Origin: Gp6-AA40 sp035649635
GTDB taxonomy: Bacteria; Acidobacteriota; Vicinamibacteria; Vicinamibacterales; UBA2999
Direction of reading: 5' to 3'
DNA: 64,000 nt
Assembly (NCBI GenBank): GCA_035649635.1
Contig: DASRJE010000228.1
Span: 1-64,000, forward strand
The position numbers and the translations under genes were made by a program. The notes under the pieces are model-generated. The model was not told the DNA's origin. It worked only from the letters and a program-made list of their open reading frames with translations, and made no database searches. Within the stretch, counting starts at the first letter, position 1; the number at the start of each line of letters is the position of its first letter. Of the stretch, positions 41,598-50,756 are shown piece by piece.

Positions 41598-43481
41598 TTA
41601 GCCCGACCCTTTCACGATGTTCAAGATTGCTTCGCCGTACGCTGCCAGCTTGGCGGGACCAATGCCGGGGATCTCACTCAATTCCTGAGCTGATCGAGGA
41701 AGGTGAGATGCGATGGCCATCAGCGTGCGGTCGTGCAGGATCACGAACGGCGCGATCGCGTTCCGCCTCGCTTGGTCGAGCCGCCAGGCACGGAGCGCAT
41801 CGACAACCGAGGTCGGTGGGACGCTGACATCGATGGAGGGCTCGCCAAGCCTCTTCCGAACACGCCGCCGCGTGCCTCGTGTCGATGCCGCACTCCTGGT
41901 TCCCGGCGTTGCAATCAGCACGTCGCGAACTCGACCCGCCATCACTTCGCGGCCGAGCGGGGTCAGGCTGAGCGTGCGGTACTTGTCGTCGGAGGAGCGC
42001 AACAATCCGGCAGCGCCGAGCGCATCGATCCAGCGCTCGATCGTCACGAGCGGCTCATCGCGCAGGAGCCCGGTGGTCGACAAACGCGTGAGCGGCTCTG
42101 GCAGATCTTCGAGCTGGCCAGACAGCATTGCGGCAACTCGCCGCCTGCCGTATCGCTCCCCCGCTCGCGCGACGCCGGACAGAATCTTGCGAACGAGCAG
42201 GCAGTCGTCATCGTCGATTGGCTTGAGCCGCGCGCAACTGCTGCACGAGCCGCACAGAGCTCGGGCTGCCGGGTCTCCGAAGTACTGAAGGATCGTCCAC
42301 CGAAGGCAGTTGACCGTGTCGGCATACGCGACGATCCGTCGAAGCTTCTTGTGATCCAGTTCCTTGCGGCGCGCTACCTCGACCGGGTCTGGCCGGCGCG
42401 CCTCCCGGTCTGCGTCCTCTTCGTTCTCGCGATCGATGAGAAACTCGCGCGTCTTGACGTCCACGTAGTTCCACAGCAGCGTCGCCGTCGCCGACCGTCC
42501 GTCTCGACCCGCGCGGCCGATTTCCTGGTAATACGCTTCGAGCGATCCCGGGATGTCGAAATGAACCACGGTCTCGACATCCGGTCGATCAATGCCCATC
42601 CCGAAGGCATTGGTTGCGCACACAATCCGAAGCGAACCGGAACTGAATCGCTCCTGCACCTTCGAACGAGCCGAGTCGGCAAGGCCGGCGTGATACGCGG
42701 CCGCATCGATACCAGCTAACGTCAGTGTGTCGGCAGCGGCTTCAGCCTTGCGCCGGGTCGACGCGTAGACGAGCGCCCGTCCCCGGCCCACCAGTTGCGG
42801 CAGCAGCTCGTGCTTCTCGATGTCACCGGACACCGGCCGAACGGCGAGGGTGATGTTCGGGCGATCGAAGCCAGCCACCACGACACGCGGATCGGCAAGA
42901 CCGAGGAGCTGCCCGATGTCGTCGCGCACTTCCGGGGTCGCCGTCGCGGTGAATGCCGCCATCGGCGGGCGTCCGCCGCGACCATCGCTTCGCCGGCAGG
43001 CCGCGGCGGCCTGTTTCAGAAAGCGATAATCCGGACGGAAGTCGTGCCCCCACTCCGACACGCAATGCGCCTCGTCAACGACGAAGCGCGAAACCGGAAT
43101 GTCCTGCAGCGTGCGAACGAAGTGGTCCGATGCGAATCGCTCCGGCGCAACGTAGAGCAGGCGACACTCGCCCGCGCGCGCCATCTTGAATGCTTCCCGG
43201 CGGGCGTCGGACGACAGCGCCGAGTGCAGGGCCGCTGCACGAATCCCGCGCCGATTCAGCTCGTCGACCTGATCTTTCATCAATGAGATTAGTGGCGAGA
43301 CGACGAGCGCGGTGCCGGGCAGCAACAAAGCTGGCAACTGAAACCCGAGCGACTTGCCGGAGCCGGTCGGCATGACGGCGAGCAGATCGTGACCGTCCAG
43401 AACACACTGGACGAGTTGCTGCTGGCCGTCACGGAACGACGAGTGACCGAAGTACTTTTGCAGGGGACCGACGAGGTCCAT
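41598..43481 (-). CDS. recQ: ATP-dependent DNA helicase RecQ
   Basis: 627 residues from ATG 43481 (MDLVGPLQKYFGHSSFRDGQ). Walker A is MPTGSGKS (about 37-44), the DEAH box lies at 136-139, and IDRPDVETVVHFDIPGSLEAYYQEIGRAGRDG is helicase motif VI. A zinc-binding Cys cluster (NCLRW...CGSCSSC, about 370-397), a winged-helix RQC domain and a C-terminal HRDC domain (ATSHLPRSAQELSEIPGIGPAKLAAYG) follow. RecQ unwinds DNA in recombination repair. The first start (43517) would lie inside repeat R9. Confidence 0.95.
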   Translation of the reverse strand: MDLVGPLQKYFGHSSFRDGQQQLVQCVLDGHDLLAVMPTGSGKSLGFQLPALLLPGTALVVSPLISLMKDQVDELNRRGIRAAALHSALSSDARREAFKMARAGECRLLYVAPERFASDHFVRTLQDIPVSRFVVDEAHCVSEWGHDFRPDYRFLKQAAAACRRSDGRGGRPPMAAFTATATPEVRDDIGQLLGLADPRVVVAGFDRPNITLAVRPVSGDIEKHELLPQLVGRGRALVYASTRRKAEAAADTLTLAGIDAAAYHAGLADSARSKVQERFSSGSLRIVCATNAFGMGIDRPDVETVVHFDIPGSLEAYYQEIGRAGRDGRSATATLLWNYVDVKTREFLIDRENEEDADREARRPDPVEVARRKELDHKKLRRIVAYADTVNCLRWTILQYFGDPAARALCGSCSSCARLKPIDDDDCLLVRKILSGVARAGERYGRRRVAAMLSGQLEDLPEPLTRLSTTGLLRDEPLVTIERWIDALGAAGLLRSSDDKYRTLSLTPLGREVMAGRVRDVLIATPGTRSAASTRGTRRRVRKRLGEPSIDVSVPPTSVVDALRAWRLDQARRNAIAPFVILHDRTLMAIASHLPRSAQELSEIPGIGPAKLAAYGEAILNIVKGSG

Positions 43482-43484
43482 TAC

Positions 43485-43567
43485 GTCAACTCCCAACTTC
43501 CAACTCCCAACTTCCAATGGCGAGGGTCAACGGATTGGGCGTTGGGAATTGGCTATTAGCAGCTGAC
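43485..43567. repeat. Heptanucleotide hairpin tract R9 (CCAACTC dialect)
   Basis: Clear 7-base periodicity: CAACTCC, CAACTTC, CAACTCC, CAACTTC, CAATGG. The opposite arm is GGATTGGGCGTTGGGAATTGG. It ends about 3 bases from the stop codon of the secreted-protein gene (43570). Confidence 0.85.
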
Positions 43568-43569
43568 AC

Positions 43570-44520
43570 CTATCGTCCCGATGACGCGCCAGCTGCTTCC
43601 TCCTGCCGGGCGATCCCGAGGATGTTCCGCATCGCGTAGTTGCCTTCGTGACACGCGTACTCGAACGGGCGTTCGGTAGTCTGGGTGAGATTCATCGCGA
43701 ACGTCCACGGACGCGTCCAGGTGTCCTGGTCGTCGAAGGTCACCGACCACTCGACGACGCCCGGTGCGCGAGGCGTGAATCGCTCGACCAGCCGGAGGTT
43801 CGGACTGGACCCGCGATACGGCACTTTGTCCGTGAAGTTCGTCGTCTCGATGACGAGCGTATCGCCTTCGAAACGTCCGCGCGCGTCACCCATGTAATTA
43901 CGAATCGCCGAGCCCACATGCGGGCGCCCGTCGAGCGGGATGACGCGAAGCTCGTTGACCATCTCGTACTGAATCGCAACGAACCCCGGGCCCTGGACGA
44001 TCTCGTATGAGTTGCCGTAGATGGCGGGCATCATCGATCCGGGCAGTCCTCGAGTAATGCAACGATCGTACAGGCTGCGATCCTCGTACGAGTCAGCATC
44101 GCCGCGCCCGCGGCGGGCCTGAGCGCGCGCGGTCGCACGCGCCTTCGCCTCCGCTGTCTGCGGCGGAATCTTGCCGTCCGGCGGATCGACAACCAACCAT
44201 GCACGGCTGTTCTTGGGATTGTGATTCTCGAACCAGTGGAGCGGGCTGCGCAGTTCCCAGCGCTGCCTGTCGGCCTCGAGGCGATCCTCGTTGCGCTGTT
44301 CGTTGAGTTTGGCGAGCTCGTCGGCGCTGATGTCCTTGAGCGATTTCCCGGACAGTGAATCCGGGCGCTCCATCGGGATCAGGCTCTCATCGCTGTTCGT
44401 GTAGGCGCCTTGCAGATCCGGATCGCCCCACGGCGTGCGTGGCGCCTGGGCAGCTGCCTCGGCGACCACGATCAAGAACGCACCGCACGAGATCACAAGC
44501 GTGTTGAGAAATCGATTCAC
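43570..44520 (-). CDS. Secreted protein of the RTPWGDPD paralogous family, copy B
   Basis: 316 residues. Signal peptide MNRFLNTLVISCGAFLIVVAEAAAQ, then APRTPWGDPDLQGAYTNSDE. Shared blocks: SRAWLVVDPPDGKIPP, SLYDRCITRGLPGSMMPAIYGNSYEIVQGPGFVAIQYEM, GDARGRFEGDTLVIETTNF, LVERFTPR and FEYACHEGNYAMRNILG. It is closest by eye to copy C (50757). The cluster of conserved Gly, Asp and Arg suggests a structured beta-sandwich. No function is known to me. It follows an MmgE/PrpD gene across a double palindrome. Confidence 0.8.
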   Translation of the reverse strand: MNRFLNTLVISCGAFLIVVAEAAAQAPRTPWGDPDLQGAYTNSDESLIPMERPDSLSGKSLKDISADELAKLNEQRNEDRLEADRQRWELRSPLHWFENHNPKNSRAWLVVDPPDGKIPPQTAEAKARATARAQARRGRGDADSYEDRSLYDRCITRGLPGSMMPAIYGNSYEIVQGPGFVAIQYEMVNELRVIPLDGRPHVGSAIRNYMGDARGRFEGDTLVIETTNFTDKVPYRGSSPNLRLVERFTPRAPGVVEWSVTFDDQDTWTRPWTFAMNLTQTTERPFEYACHEGNYAMRNILGIARQEEAAGASSGR

Positions 44521-44546
44521 CTTTCACCCCGCATGGTTGACGTATG

Positions 44547-44600
44547 CTGGGTCCTGTTCTACGGACCCGGCGGGTCTAGAAAGCAAGACCCGCCCTACGA
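44547..44600. repeat. GGCGGGTC-family double palindrome, copy 4 (BIME-like)
   Basis: Two adjacent palindromes: GGGTCC-TGTTCTAC-GGACCC and CGGGTCT-AGAAAGC-AAGACCCG, flanked by CGTATG and CCTACG. The paired arrangement is the same as at 57917. It ends at the stop of the MmgE/PrpD gene (44595). Confidence 0.75.
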
Positions 44601-45983
44601 TGCGTTGATCGACCTGACGGCCAATCCGACCAGCGTCGACACGTCGGAAAGATTTTCCGTCCGTCCTATCTCGGTTGCAAGACGGTCACGCTCTTCCAGC
44701 GTGAGGACTCCACCGGCGTTGTCGTCGAACTTCGCCCGCAGCTCCGACGGGGTCATCGGATTCTCTGCCGAGCCGCGGTTGTACTCTTCGACTTCCGTCA
44801 GCACGCGTCCGTCCTTCAGTGTGACGCGGACGGCCCCCTTGAAGCGCCCAGGCCCGGGGAACTCGGGGTCGACGTAGTAGTCGACTGTTCGAGCCAGGGA
44901 CAGAATCTCCGGGTTGAGACGGTTGCGATCCTCGTATGCGTCTCTTCCCAAACGCCCGCAATAGAGGGCTTCGGCCAGCGTGTACTGAAGGCACACGCGG
45001 CAATGCGCCTGCGATGCCGGCGCACGCTTCTCTTCCACCGGCTCGCAGACGATCGACACGTTGAATTCGGCCACCGGACACTCGATTCGCCGCACATCAT
45101 CGGGTCGAACACCCTGATCTCGAAGCCGCAGGATAGCTGAGATGTACGGGTGCAGCACGTGCGCCGCGGGAAACGGTTTGAAAGACGAGTAGCGGCTCTC
45201 CCAATGCGACCCGAGTCCATCCACGATGCGATTCAGCTTTTTCGCCGCGGCTGGATCCTGAAGGTGTGATGAGAACAGTCCGAAGCGTCCTTCGAAGATC
45301 TTGGGCGGACCCGTGACACCAGCTGCCGCGAACATCGCCGCTGACAGACCGCTCTGCGCCGCCCAGCCGGAATGCAGAAACTTCGTGTCCGTGCCATCGA
45401 CCCAACACTCGAGTACGCCGGCCGCGAAGCTGCCGCACGTCCCCGCGGCATGAGCGAGCGTCTGCGGATCCAGTTCCAACAGTTTTCCGATGCCGTACGC
45501 GATGCCGAATGGAGAAAACAACCCGGTCGGATGGAAGCCGCGCCGGTGGAATTGTCCCGGTGCCACGACGCCGACGCGGCACGCGATCTCGTTCGAGAGC
45601 GCGATCGTGAGAATGGCATCCTTGCCGCTGACGACCCGCGTTTCCGACAGCGCAAGTGTGGCCGCCACCGACGGGCTGCTCATGTGAACGATCGACTCGT
45701 TGTGCGTGTCGTCGAACTCGAGCGCCTGCGGAAACGAGGCGTTCGCGAATGCGGCGCTCGTGACGCCGACTTTGTCACCGGTTCCCAGGATGCGGCAGGG
45801 ACCGGCTGGCGACACCGCCGTCGTCCCGGCCCGAATCGCACGGCCGAATCTCGTCTCGGCCCCGGCGAGCGCGAGCCCAAGCACGTCCAGGATTCGGAGC
45901 TTCGTCGCTTCAACAACGTCCGCTGGAAGATCTTCGAATCGGACGCGTGCAACCCACTCGGCGACCTGGCTGGCAAGCGTCAC
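44595..45983 (-). CDS. MmgE/PrpD family protein, copy 1
   Basis: 462 residues from GTG 45983 (MTLASQVAEWVARVRFEDLP), two bases after the MFS stop. ILDVLGLALAGAE, ALEFDDTHNESIVHMSSPSVAATLAL and GFHPTGLFSPFGIA are family landmarks. The family includes 2-methylcitrate dehydratase (PrpD), cis-aconitate decarboxylase (Irg1/CadA) and iminodisuccinate epimerase. No methylcitrate cycle genes are nearby, so PrpD itself is unlikely. Linkage with an organic-acid carrier suggests a tricarboxylic or C5-dicarboxylic acid substrate. Confidence 0.85.
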   Translation of the reverse strand: MTLASQVAEWVARVRFEDLPADVVEATKLRILDVLGLALAGAETRFGRAIRAGTTAVSPAGPCRILGTGDKVGVTSAAFANASFPQALEFDDTHNESIVHMSSPSVAATLALSETRVVSGKDAILTIALSNEIACRVGVVAPGQFHRRGFHPTGLFSPFGIAYGIGKLLELDPQTLAHAAGTCGSFAAGVLECWVDGTDTKFLHSGWAAQSGLSAAMFAAAGVTGPPKIFEGRFGLFSSHLQDPAAAKKLNRIVDGLGSHWESRYSSFKPFPAAHVLHPYISAILRLRDQGVRPDDVRRIECPVAEFNVSIVCEPVEEKRAPASQAHCRVCLQYTLAEALYCGRLGRDAYEDRNRLNPEILSLARTVDYYVDPEFPGPGRFKGAVRVTLKDGRVLTEVEEYNRGSAENPMTPSELRAKFDDNAGGVLTLEERDRLATEIGRTENLSDVSTLVGLAVRSINAS

Positions 45984-45985
45984 GA

Positions 45986-47314
45986 TTACTCTCCCGGCGC
46001 GAAGCGGCGCAGCGACCACGCGAGCACCGCAGCGAGCACCAGGAATCCGCTCATCGCCAACAGCCCCGCGGAGAACGATCCCGTCTCGTCTGTCAGCCAT
46101 CCCATGACATATGGCCCGACGAATCCACCGGTCGTGCCGATCGAATTGATGAAGGCCAGTCCGCCCGCCGCTGCCATCCCGGTGAGGAATCGCGGCGGAA
46201 TCGTCCAGAAGATCGCACGTGCGCCATTGATACCGGTGATGGCCACAGCCATGGCCGCCACCGACACCCAGAAGTTTCCCGAGAACAGAATCGCGCCCAG
46301 GAACCCACACGCCGAGAGCACACACGAAAGCGCCAGGTTCACGACCTTGCTGCCACCTCGGTCGACGTGGCGGGCCCACAGGATCATGCCGATCACCGCG
46401 ACGACGTAGCAACCGCTGCTGACAAACCCGATCTCGATGTCCGTCAGCTTGCCTTCACGCAACATCAACGGGAGGAAGATGCCGATCGCATAAGAGCCGA
46501 CCAGGAAGCCGAACTGGACGAGCGCCAGGATGATCACGCGCACGTCGCGAATCGCAACGCGGAGGTGACGAACTTCACGTGGTCGCTTCTCGGCCAGCAA
46601 TCGCTCGCGGACGATGCGACGCTCTTCGTCGGAGAGCCAGGACACGTCCTCGGGCCGGTCGGCGAGGAGCCAGAGCAAGCTCATTCCGATCAACACAACG
46701 GGCAGGCCTTCGATGATGAACATCCACTGCCACCCCGCGATCCCCAGGATGCCGTTCATGCCCAGCAGCCAACCCGATATTGGTCCGCCGATCACGGAGG
46801 AGACCGGAATCGCCACCATGAACCACGCGATCATGCGTGTCCGGTACTGCGCGGGAAACCAGGTCCCGAGGTAGAACGCCACGCCGGGAAAGAAACCGGC
46901 TTCCGCGGCACCAAGGAGCAGCCGGAGCGCATAGAAGCTGCTCGGTCCAACGGCTAGAGCAGTCGCCGCCGACGCCAGTCCCCACGAGATCATGATCCGC
47001 GACAGCCACACGCGTGCGCCGACGCGATAGAGGATGATGTTGCTCGGGACTTCCAGGAAGCAGTACGCGACGAAGAACACGCCGGCACCGAAGCCGAGCT
47101 GCGTCGCCGTCAACCCGATCGCCTGGTTCATCGTCAAGCTGGCGAAACCGACGTTGTTGCGATCGAGGTAATTGAAGATGTAGGCGAGGATCAGCACCGG
47201 CATCAGCCGCCAGCCAATCTTGGCGAAGACGCGCCGCTCGGCCTCCTTCAGGTCGACGGAAGGTTTCGGTGCCTCGCTCGCTTGCGGTGTCGTTGCGCTG
47301 GTCGGTGTGCTCAT
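45986..47314 (-). CDS. MFS transporter, anion:cation symporter (tartrate/phthalate) type
   Basis: 442 residues from ATG 47314 (MSTPTSATTPQASEAP). 12 helices; NYLDRNNVGFASLTM in helix 1 is the ACS-family signature seen in tartrate, galactonate and phthalate carriers, and EAGFFPGVAFYLGTWFP in helix 4 agrees. The ATG overlaps the upstream pseudopilin-like stop (ATGA), and the next MmgE/PrpD gene starts two bases after its stop, so uptake and metabolism are co-expressed. Confidence 0.88.
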   Translation of the reverse strand: MSTPTSATTPQASEAPKPSVDLKEAERRVFAKIGWRLMPVLILAYIFNYLDRNNVGFASLTMNQAIGLTATQLGFGAGVFFVAYCFLEVPSNIILYRVGARVWLSRIMISWGLASAATALAVGPSSFYALRLLLGAAEAGFFPGVAFYLGTWFPAQYRTRMIAWFMVAIPVSSVIGGPISGWLLGMNGILGIAGWQWMFIIEGLPVVLIGMSLLWLLADRPEDVSWLSDEERRIVRERLLAEKRPREVRHLRVAIRDVRVIILALVQFGFLVGSYAIGIFLPLMLREGKLTDIEIGFVSSGCYVVAVIGMILWARHVDRGGSKVVNLALSCVLSACGFLGAILFSGNFWVSVAAMAVAITGINGARAIFWTIPPRFLTGMAAAGGLAFINSIGTTGGFVGPYVMGWLTDETGSFSAGLLAMSGFLVLAAVLAWSLRRFAPGE

Positions 47315-47712
47315 TGCGCTGGTTTCACGTTCATCGTGAAGCATTGTGTCCCGGCCCCATGCGACCAGAAGTCTGCGCGCGCGTCGGCGGTTTCGCGATC
47401 GAACGCACTGCAGAGCTCATAGCTATTCGCGTTGAACGTCCGGTACCCATATGACTGTCCAGTCACGGGATCGCGCGGGATTACTGAGAGACCGCCTTCC
47501 TTGGACAGCTCGTCCAACGACCCCGGCACCTGCTGATGCCGCTTGTGAAAGACCTCGATTGCCGACGAAATGGCTTGCAGGTCTTCGACGCGCCGCGTGT
47601 CCAAACGCCTCGTGCGCTCCTCGCCCGGCGACCCGATGATGACGATGCCCGTCGTCACCGCAGCCGCGACAACGATTACGAGAACGATTGCCAGTGTTCG
47701 CTTACCTGTCAC
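47311..47712 (-). CDS. Membrane-anchored pseudopilin-like (GspG C-terminal-like) protein
   Basis: 133 residues: a hydrophobic helix (LAIVLVIVVAAAVTTGIVIIG) followed by RVEDLQAISSAIEVFHKRHQQVPGSLDEL and RDPVTGQSYGYRTFNANSYELCSAFDRET. The second half resembles the GspG/type IV pilin globular domain (DPWGxxYxY... YxLxS). The usual G/F-T-L-x-E prepilin peptidase site is absent, so it is probably a fixed anchor, not an assembled pilin. It overlaps both neighbours by four bases. Confidence 0.65.
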   Translation of the reverse strand: MTGKRTLAIVLVIVVAAAVTTGIVIIGSPGEERTRRLDTRRVEDLQAISSAIEVFHKRHQQVPGSLDELSKEGGLSVIPRDPVTGQSYGYRTFNANSYELCSAFDRETADARADFWSHGAGTQCFTMNVKPAQ

Positions 47713-48359
47713 TTCCGGCTCTCCACTTCGTCCTGCCGGATGTCGTGAAGGTAATAGATGAACGCTGTCCCGGAGATGAGCGCAACGGTGATGACCTTCA
47801 GGAGGAATCGTACGGTCAGTTCGCCGCCAAGCACGTTATAGACGAGTGTCGTGAAATCACCAAGCAACGCGCACGCGGCCGAAAACAGCGTGAGGTATGT
47901 CAGCCAGCGCCGGACCTTCGAGGCTCTCTTCATCGGGTCGCGACTGATATCGCGTTCCGTCAGCCACGACAGGTAGAGAAACACCGGGAAGGCGACGATC
48001 AGCCACGAGATTGACCAACGGATCGACTGTCTCGAGTACTGCTCGTAGCCCGGGAACGTCTGAGAGGCATCCGGGAAGGCCCGGTTGATGAACTCGAATA
48101 TCAGGCTGCCCAGGTTGTAGGCACTCGCGTAGAGCGTGCCGAACAGCACGAGGTACATGAATGCTTCGCGCGCCGAGAGATACGGCCGGGCGCGCGGCAC
48201 CGGAATCGGAAAGTCGATGTCCGCATACGCCGTAAGCGCGCCCTGTATCTGGTCTGTCGTCCAGCCGCTCTTGCGAAGGGCGTCCTCGATCCGCTCACGC
48301 GGCACGCCGTGACCCAGGGCCTCGCGGACGAACACGAGGAGCTCGTCCCCCGCAGCCAT
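47709..48359 (-). CDS. DUF5671-type membrane protein
   Basis: 216 residues from ATG 48359. The N-terminus (ELLVFVREALGHGVPRERIEDALRKSGWTTDQIQGAL) is a helix-turn-helix-like or UBA-like module common before these membrane domains. Four helices follow, with YLSAREAFMYLVLFGTLYASAYNLGSLIFEFINRAFPD and IRWSISWLIVAFPVFLYLSWL as in DUF5671 proteins. Function unknown. It overlaps the DUF1684 stop (TAATG) and the downstream pseudopilin-like gene (ATGA), a tightly coupled row. Confidence 0.7.
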   Translation of the reverse strand: MAAGDELLVFVREALGHGVPRERIEDALRKSGWTTDQIQGALTAYADIDFPIPVPRARPYLSAREAFMYLVLFGTLYASAYNLGSLIFEFINRAFPDASQTFPGYEQYSRQSIRWSISWLIVAFPVFLYLSWLTERDISRDPMKRASKVRRWLTYLTLFSAACALLGDFTTLVYNVLGGELTVRFLLKVITVALISGTAFIYYLHDIRQDEVESRK

Positions 48360-49270
48360 TAGGAGGGTGAATAACCCTGCGCTGACGGGAGGCGCTTCAA
48401 TCCCGCTTCCACCGCGACCGGCACCGTGTTCTCTGGCGGGGGCAACGGGCAGAGCGTGTATCGCGAATACGCGCACGGCGGATTGAAAGCGAAGTTGAAG
48501 TCGATGACGGTCCATTCGCCGCCGTTGACAACCGTGGGTGTCAGGATGCGGTAGCCGCCGTACGTCGTGCTCTGATTGGTCGGATCCTTGAACATCACGA
48601 AGAATTCTCCGCCGCCCGGTTCGCCGAAGGCAGTCAGTCGATGCTCCTGCCCGTTCAACTGAAACACCAATTGCCCCAGCGACAGGAAGCTCATGGACCC
48701 GCCACGGACGTCAGGTACCTGGACTGGTTTCGGTGATTCGAAGGCGTCGAAACGGGCCGACACTCTCCAGCGAGCATCCAGCGGATAGGCGTCGAGCGCC
48801 GGCGGATTGGCGATCGCCGGGTGCTTCATGTCGCGCGCAGTCATCCAGCGTCGATCGTCTCCGGCATCGACGACGAACAGGAGCAGCGAGCCGATCCAGA
48901 TGTCGTCTCGTAGTGGCATGGCGTCCGAGACCGGACGGCCATCGGGAAGCCGCAGCGCGGAACCCGGTGCGGGAATAACCGTGATCGTCTTTCCCTCGCG
49001 CCGAAATGTCCCAGCCTGCATTGGCTTCCCGGATAGCGGCAAGACGATCGGAAGAGCGGCTTCTGAGCCAAACGCCGTCTCACCCTCCTGCAGAGGCCAG
49101 ACGCCGACGATCGACAAGACGTCGCTGAGAAGGCCACGCTGGTTTTCGCGCCAGGCGCGATGGTCGGCCTCGTATTTCGTCTGCTCGACAACGGGCGGAG
49201 TGGGCCATGGCTCCCGCCCGCAACCGACCGCAAGCGCGACGACGATCAGCGATGAGCAGCGCGCGCGCAC
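48359..49270 (-). CDS. DUF1684 lipoprotein
   Basis: 303 residues. Lipoprotein leader with VALAVGC (lipobox, Cys at about 17). The body YEADHRAWRENQRGLLSDVLSIVGVWPLQEGETAFGS, ALDAYPLDARWRVSARFDAF, VFMF-like FFVMFKDPTNQSTTYGGYRIL and VIDFNFAFNPPCAYSRYTLCPLPPPENTVPVAVEAG is the full DUF1684 pattern. The conserved NPPCAY...CPLPP.EN block suggests a ligand or metal site. The biochemical role is unknown. It starts two bases after the MmgE/PrpD stop. Confidence 0.85.
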   Translation of the reverse strand: MRARCSSLIVVALAVGCGREPWPTPPVVEQTKYEADHRAWRENQRGLLSDVLSIVGVWPLQEGETAFGSEAALPIVLPLSGKPMQAGTFRREGKTITVIPAPGSALRLPDGRPVSDAMPLRDDIWIGSLLLFVVDAGDDRRWMTARDMKHPAIANPPALDAYPLDARWRVSARFDAFESPKPVQVPDVRGGSMSFLSLGQLVFQLNGQEHRLTAFGEPGGGEFFVMFKDPTNQSTTYGGYRILTPTVVNGGEWTVIDFNFAFNPPCAYSRYTLCPLPPPENTVPVAVEAGLKRLPSAQGYSPS

Positions 49271-49272
49271 GG

Positions 49273-50640
49273 TTAAGAAACGACGGCGGGCTCTACGGCG
49301 GCGCCGCGGGGCACGGTCGTCCTGACCAACTCACCCACATCATCGAGTTGGTCGATCTGCCAGCACTGCTGGATAACGGCTTCAACCTCACGAGCGGGCA
49401 GGACGAGCAGGGCCTGATCGCGGAACTTCTCCTCGAGTTGTTTGTCGGTCAGCGGACGATGGATGTTGCCAAGCGATTGTTCGACGAACTTCGAGAGCCG
49501 CCGGCCGTCGCTCAGCTCAACCTCGATGTGTGCTTGGTCCTCGGTGATCGACGCATCGCCACTGGCCGTCGTCAGCTCGCGAACGCGTTTGATGGCGGGA
49601 TCGTTCACCGCCTCGTCGGTGTACTCACGCAGACCGCCTTTGCCCCTGACCAGGCCGACGGCCGCACCGTGATACACGGAGAACTTTCCTTGCAGTCCCT
49701 TCGTGATGTTCTGCTGATTACACAAATCGAGCACCAGCGGCGCGACGCGCAGCCGTACGGCAACGATAGAGGCTGGATCCGGCCGCTGCTCGTCGTGGAT
49801 CTGAATGGCGCCATCGATGGTTGGATGGTTGACAATGCCGCAGGGGAACGGCTTGTAGGTATTCTCGCGAAGATCGAAATCGACGCCGAGGCGCGTCGGG
49901 ATCTTCGAGAAATCGCGCGTCTCCGCAAGCACATGCGCAAAGCCTCGGGGACCTTCGACGCCGCGCTCTCCCGCGGTGAATCCTGCCTGGGCAAGGAGCG
50001 CCGCCGCATAGCCGTTCTGCGCTGAACGGCCGGGGTGAAACGCCTTTCCCATCGAACCGAACATCTCGCGCAACCCGGCCGATTGCGTTGCCGCCAGACC
50101 CAGTGCCCAGACCATCTGCTGTTCGTTGAGGCCGATGAGTTTTCCGATGGCAGCCGCCGCGCCGAAGACGCCAATCGTGCCGGTCATGTGCCAGCCGACG
50201 TCGTAGTGCGCCGGATACACGACGTTGCCCACGCGCGATGCCGCCTCGAAACCCAGAATGAACGCCTCGACGAAATCGCGACCGCGCACTCGGTTGGCGC
50301 TCGCGTAGGCAAACAGTGCGGAGCCAACCGGCGAGCTCGTGTGACTGTAGTTCTTGGGCGTCGTGTCGTCGTAGTCCTCGACATGCGAGCTGATGCCGTT
50401 CATCAGCGAGGCATGAAGCGGATCGAGCCGTTCGACCCTGCCGATGACACTTGCCGTCCGTTCGCCCGAGAACGGACTCAGCGCTCGAATCGCGGTCGTG
50501 ACGGCCGGATGCGGGCTGCCGCCAATGGCGCAACCAACGACATTGATGATCGCCCGCTTCGCTTCGTGGCGGACGTCAGCGGGGACGTCCTCCCATCGGT
50601 TCGAGACGATGTAGGAGGCCAGAGTTCTGGTTTCATTCAT
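49273..50640 (-). CDS. MmgE/PrpD family protein, copy 2
   Basis: 455 residues from ATG 50640 (MNETRTLASYIVSNRWEDVP). AKRAIINVVGCAIGGSPHPA, MNGISSHVEDYDDTTPKNYSHTSSPVGSALF and YKPFPCGIVNHPTIDGAIQI are family motifs. It is clearly diverged from copy 1 at 44595, so the two probably act on different substrates. It heads a row of coupled genes (DUF1684, DUF5671, pseudopilin-like, MFS, MmgE/PrpD copy 1). The upstream R10 tract lies between it and secreted copy C. Confidence 0.85.
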   Translation of the reverse strand: MNETRTLASYIVSNRWEDVPADVRHEAKRAIINVVGCAIGGSPHPAVTTAIRALSPFSGERTASVIGRVERLDPLHASLMNGISSHVEDYDDTTPKNYSHTSSPVGSALFAYASANRVRGRDFVEAFILGFEAASRVGNVVYPAHYDVGWHMTGTIGVFGAAAAIGKLIGLNEQQMVWALGLAATQSAGLREMFGSMGKAFHPGRSAQNGYAAALLAQAGFTAGERGVEGPRGFAHVLAETRDFSKIPTRLGVDFDLRENTYKPFPCGIVNHPTIDGAIQIHDEQRPDPASIVAVRLRVAPLVLDLCNQQNITKGLQGKFSVYHGAAVGLVRGKGGLREYTDEAVNDPAIKRVRELTTASGDASITEDQAHIEVELSDGRRLSKFVEQSLGNIHRPLTDKQLEEKFRDQALLVLPAREVEAVIQQCWQIDQLDDVGELVRTTVPRGAAVEPAVVS

Positions 50641-50649
50641 GTCGAAAAA

Positions 50650-50752
50650 ACTCCCAACGACCAACTTCCAACCCCCAACTCCTACTCCCAACTCTCAAAT
50701 GAGAACGCTTGGTAGTTGGGCCAGCGTCAGACGTTGGGAATTGGGAGTTGAC
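50650..50752. repeat. Heptanucleotide hairpin tract R10 (CCAACTC dialect)
   Basis: Left arm: CTCCCAACGACCAACTTCCAACCCCCAACTCCTACTCCCAACTC. Right arm: TTGGTAGTTGGG and GTTGGGAATTGGGAGTTG. It ends 5 bases from the stop codon of secreted copy C (50757). Confidence 0.85.
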
Positions 50753-50756
50753 GTCG

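Noticed and set aside
43482..43517. Upstream ATG for recQ
   Set aside because: It would encode heptamer repeat R9 as protein (MEVGSWKLGVD); homologues start at the next ATG.
47311..47712. Type II secretion or type IV pilus locus
   Set aside because: Only one pseudopilin-like protein without the prepilin cleavage motif; no ATPase, inner-membrane or secretin genes.
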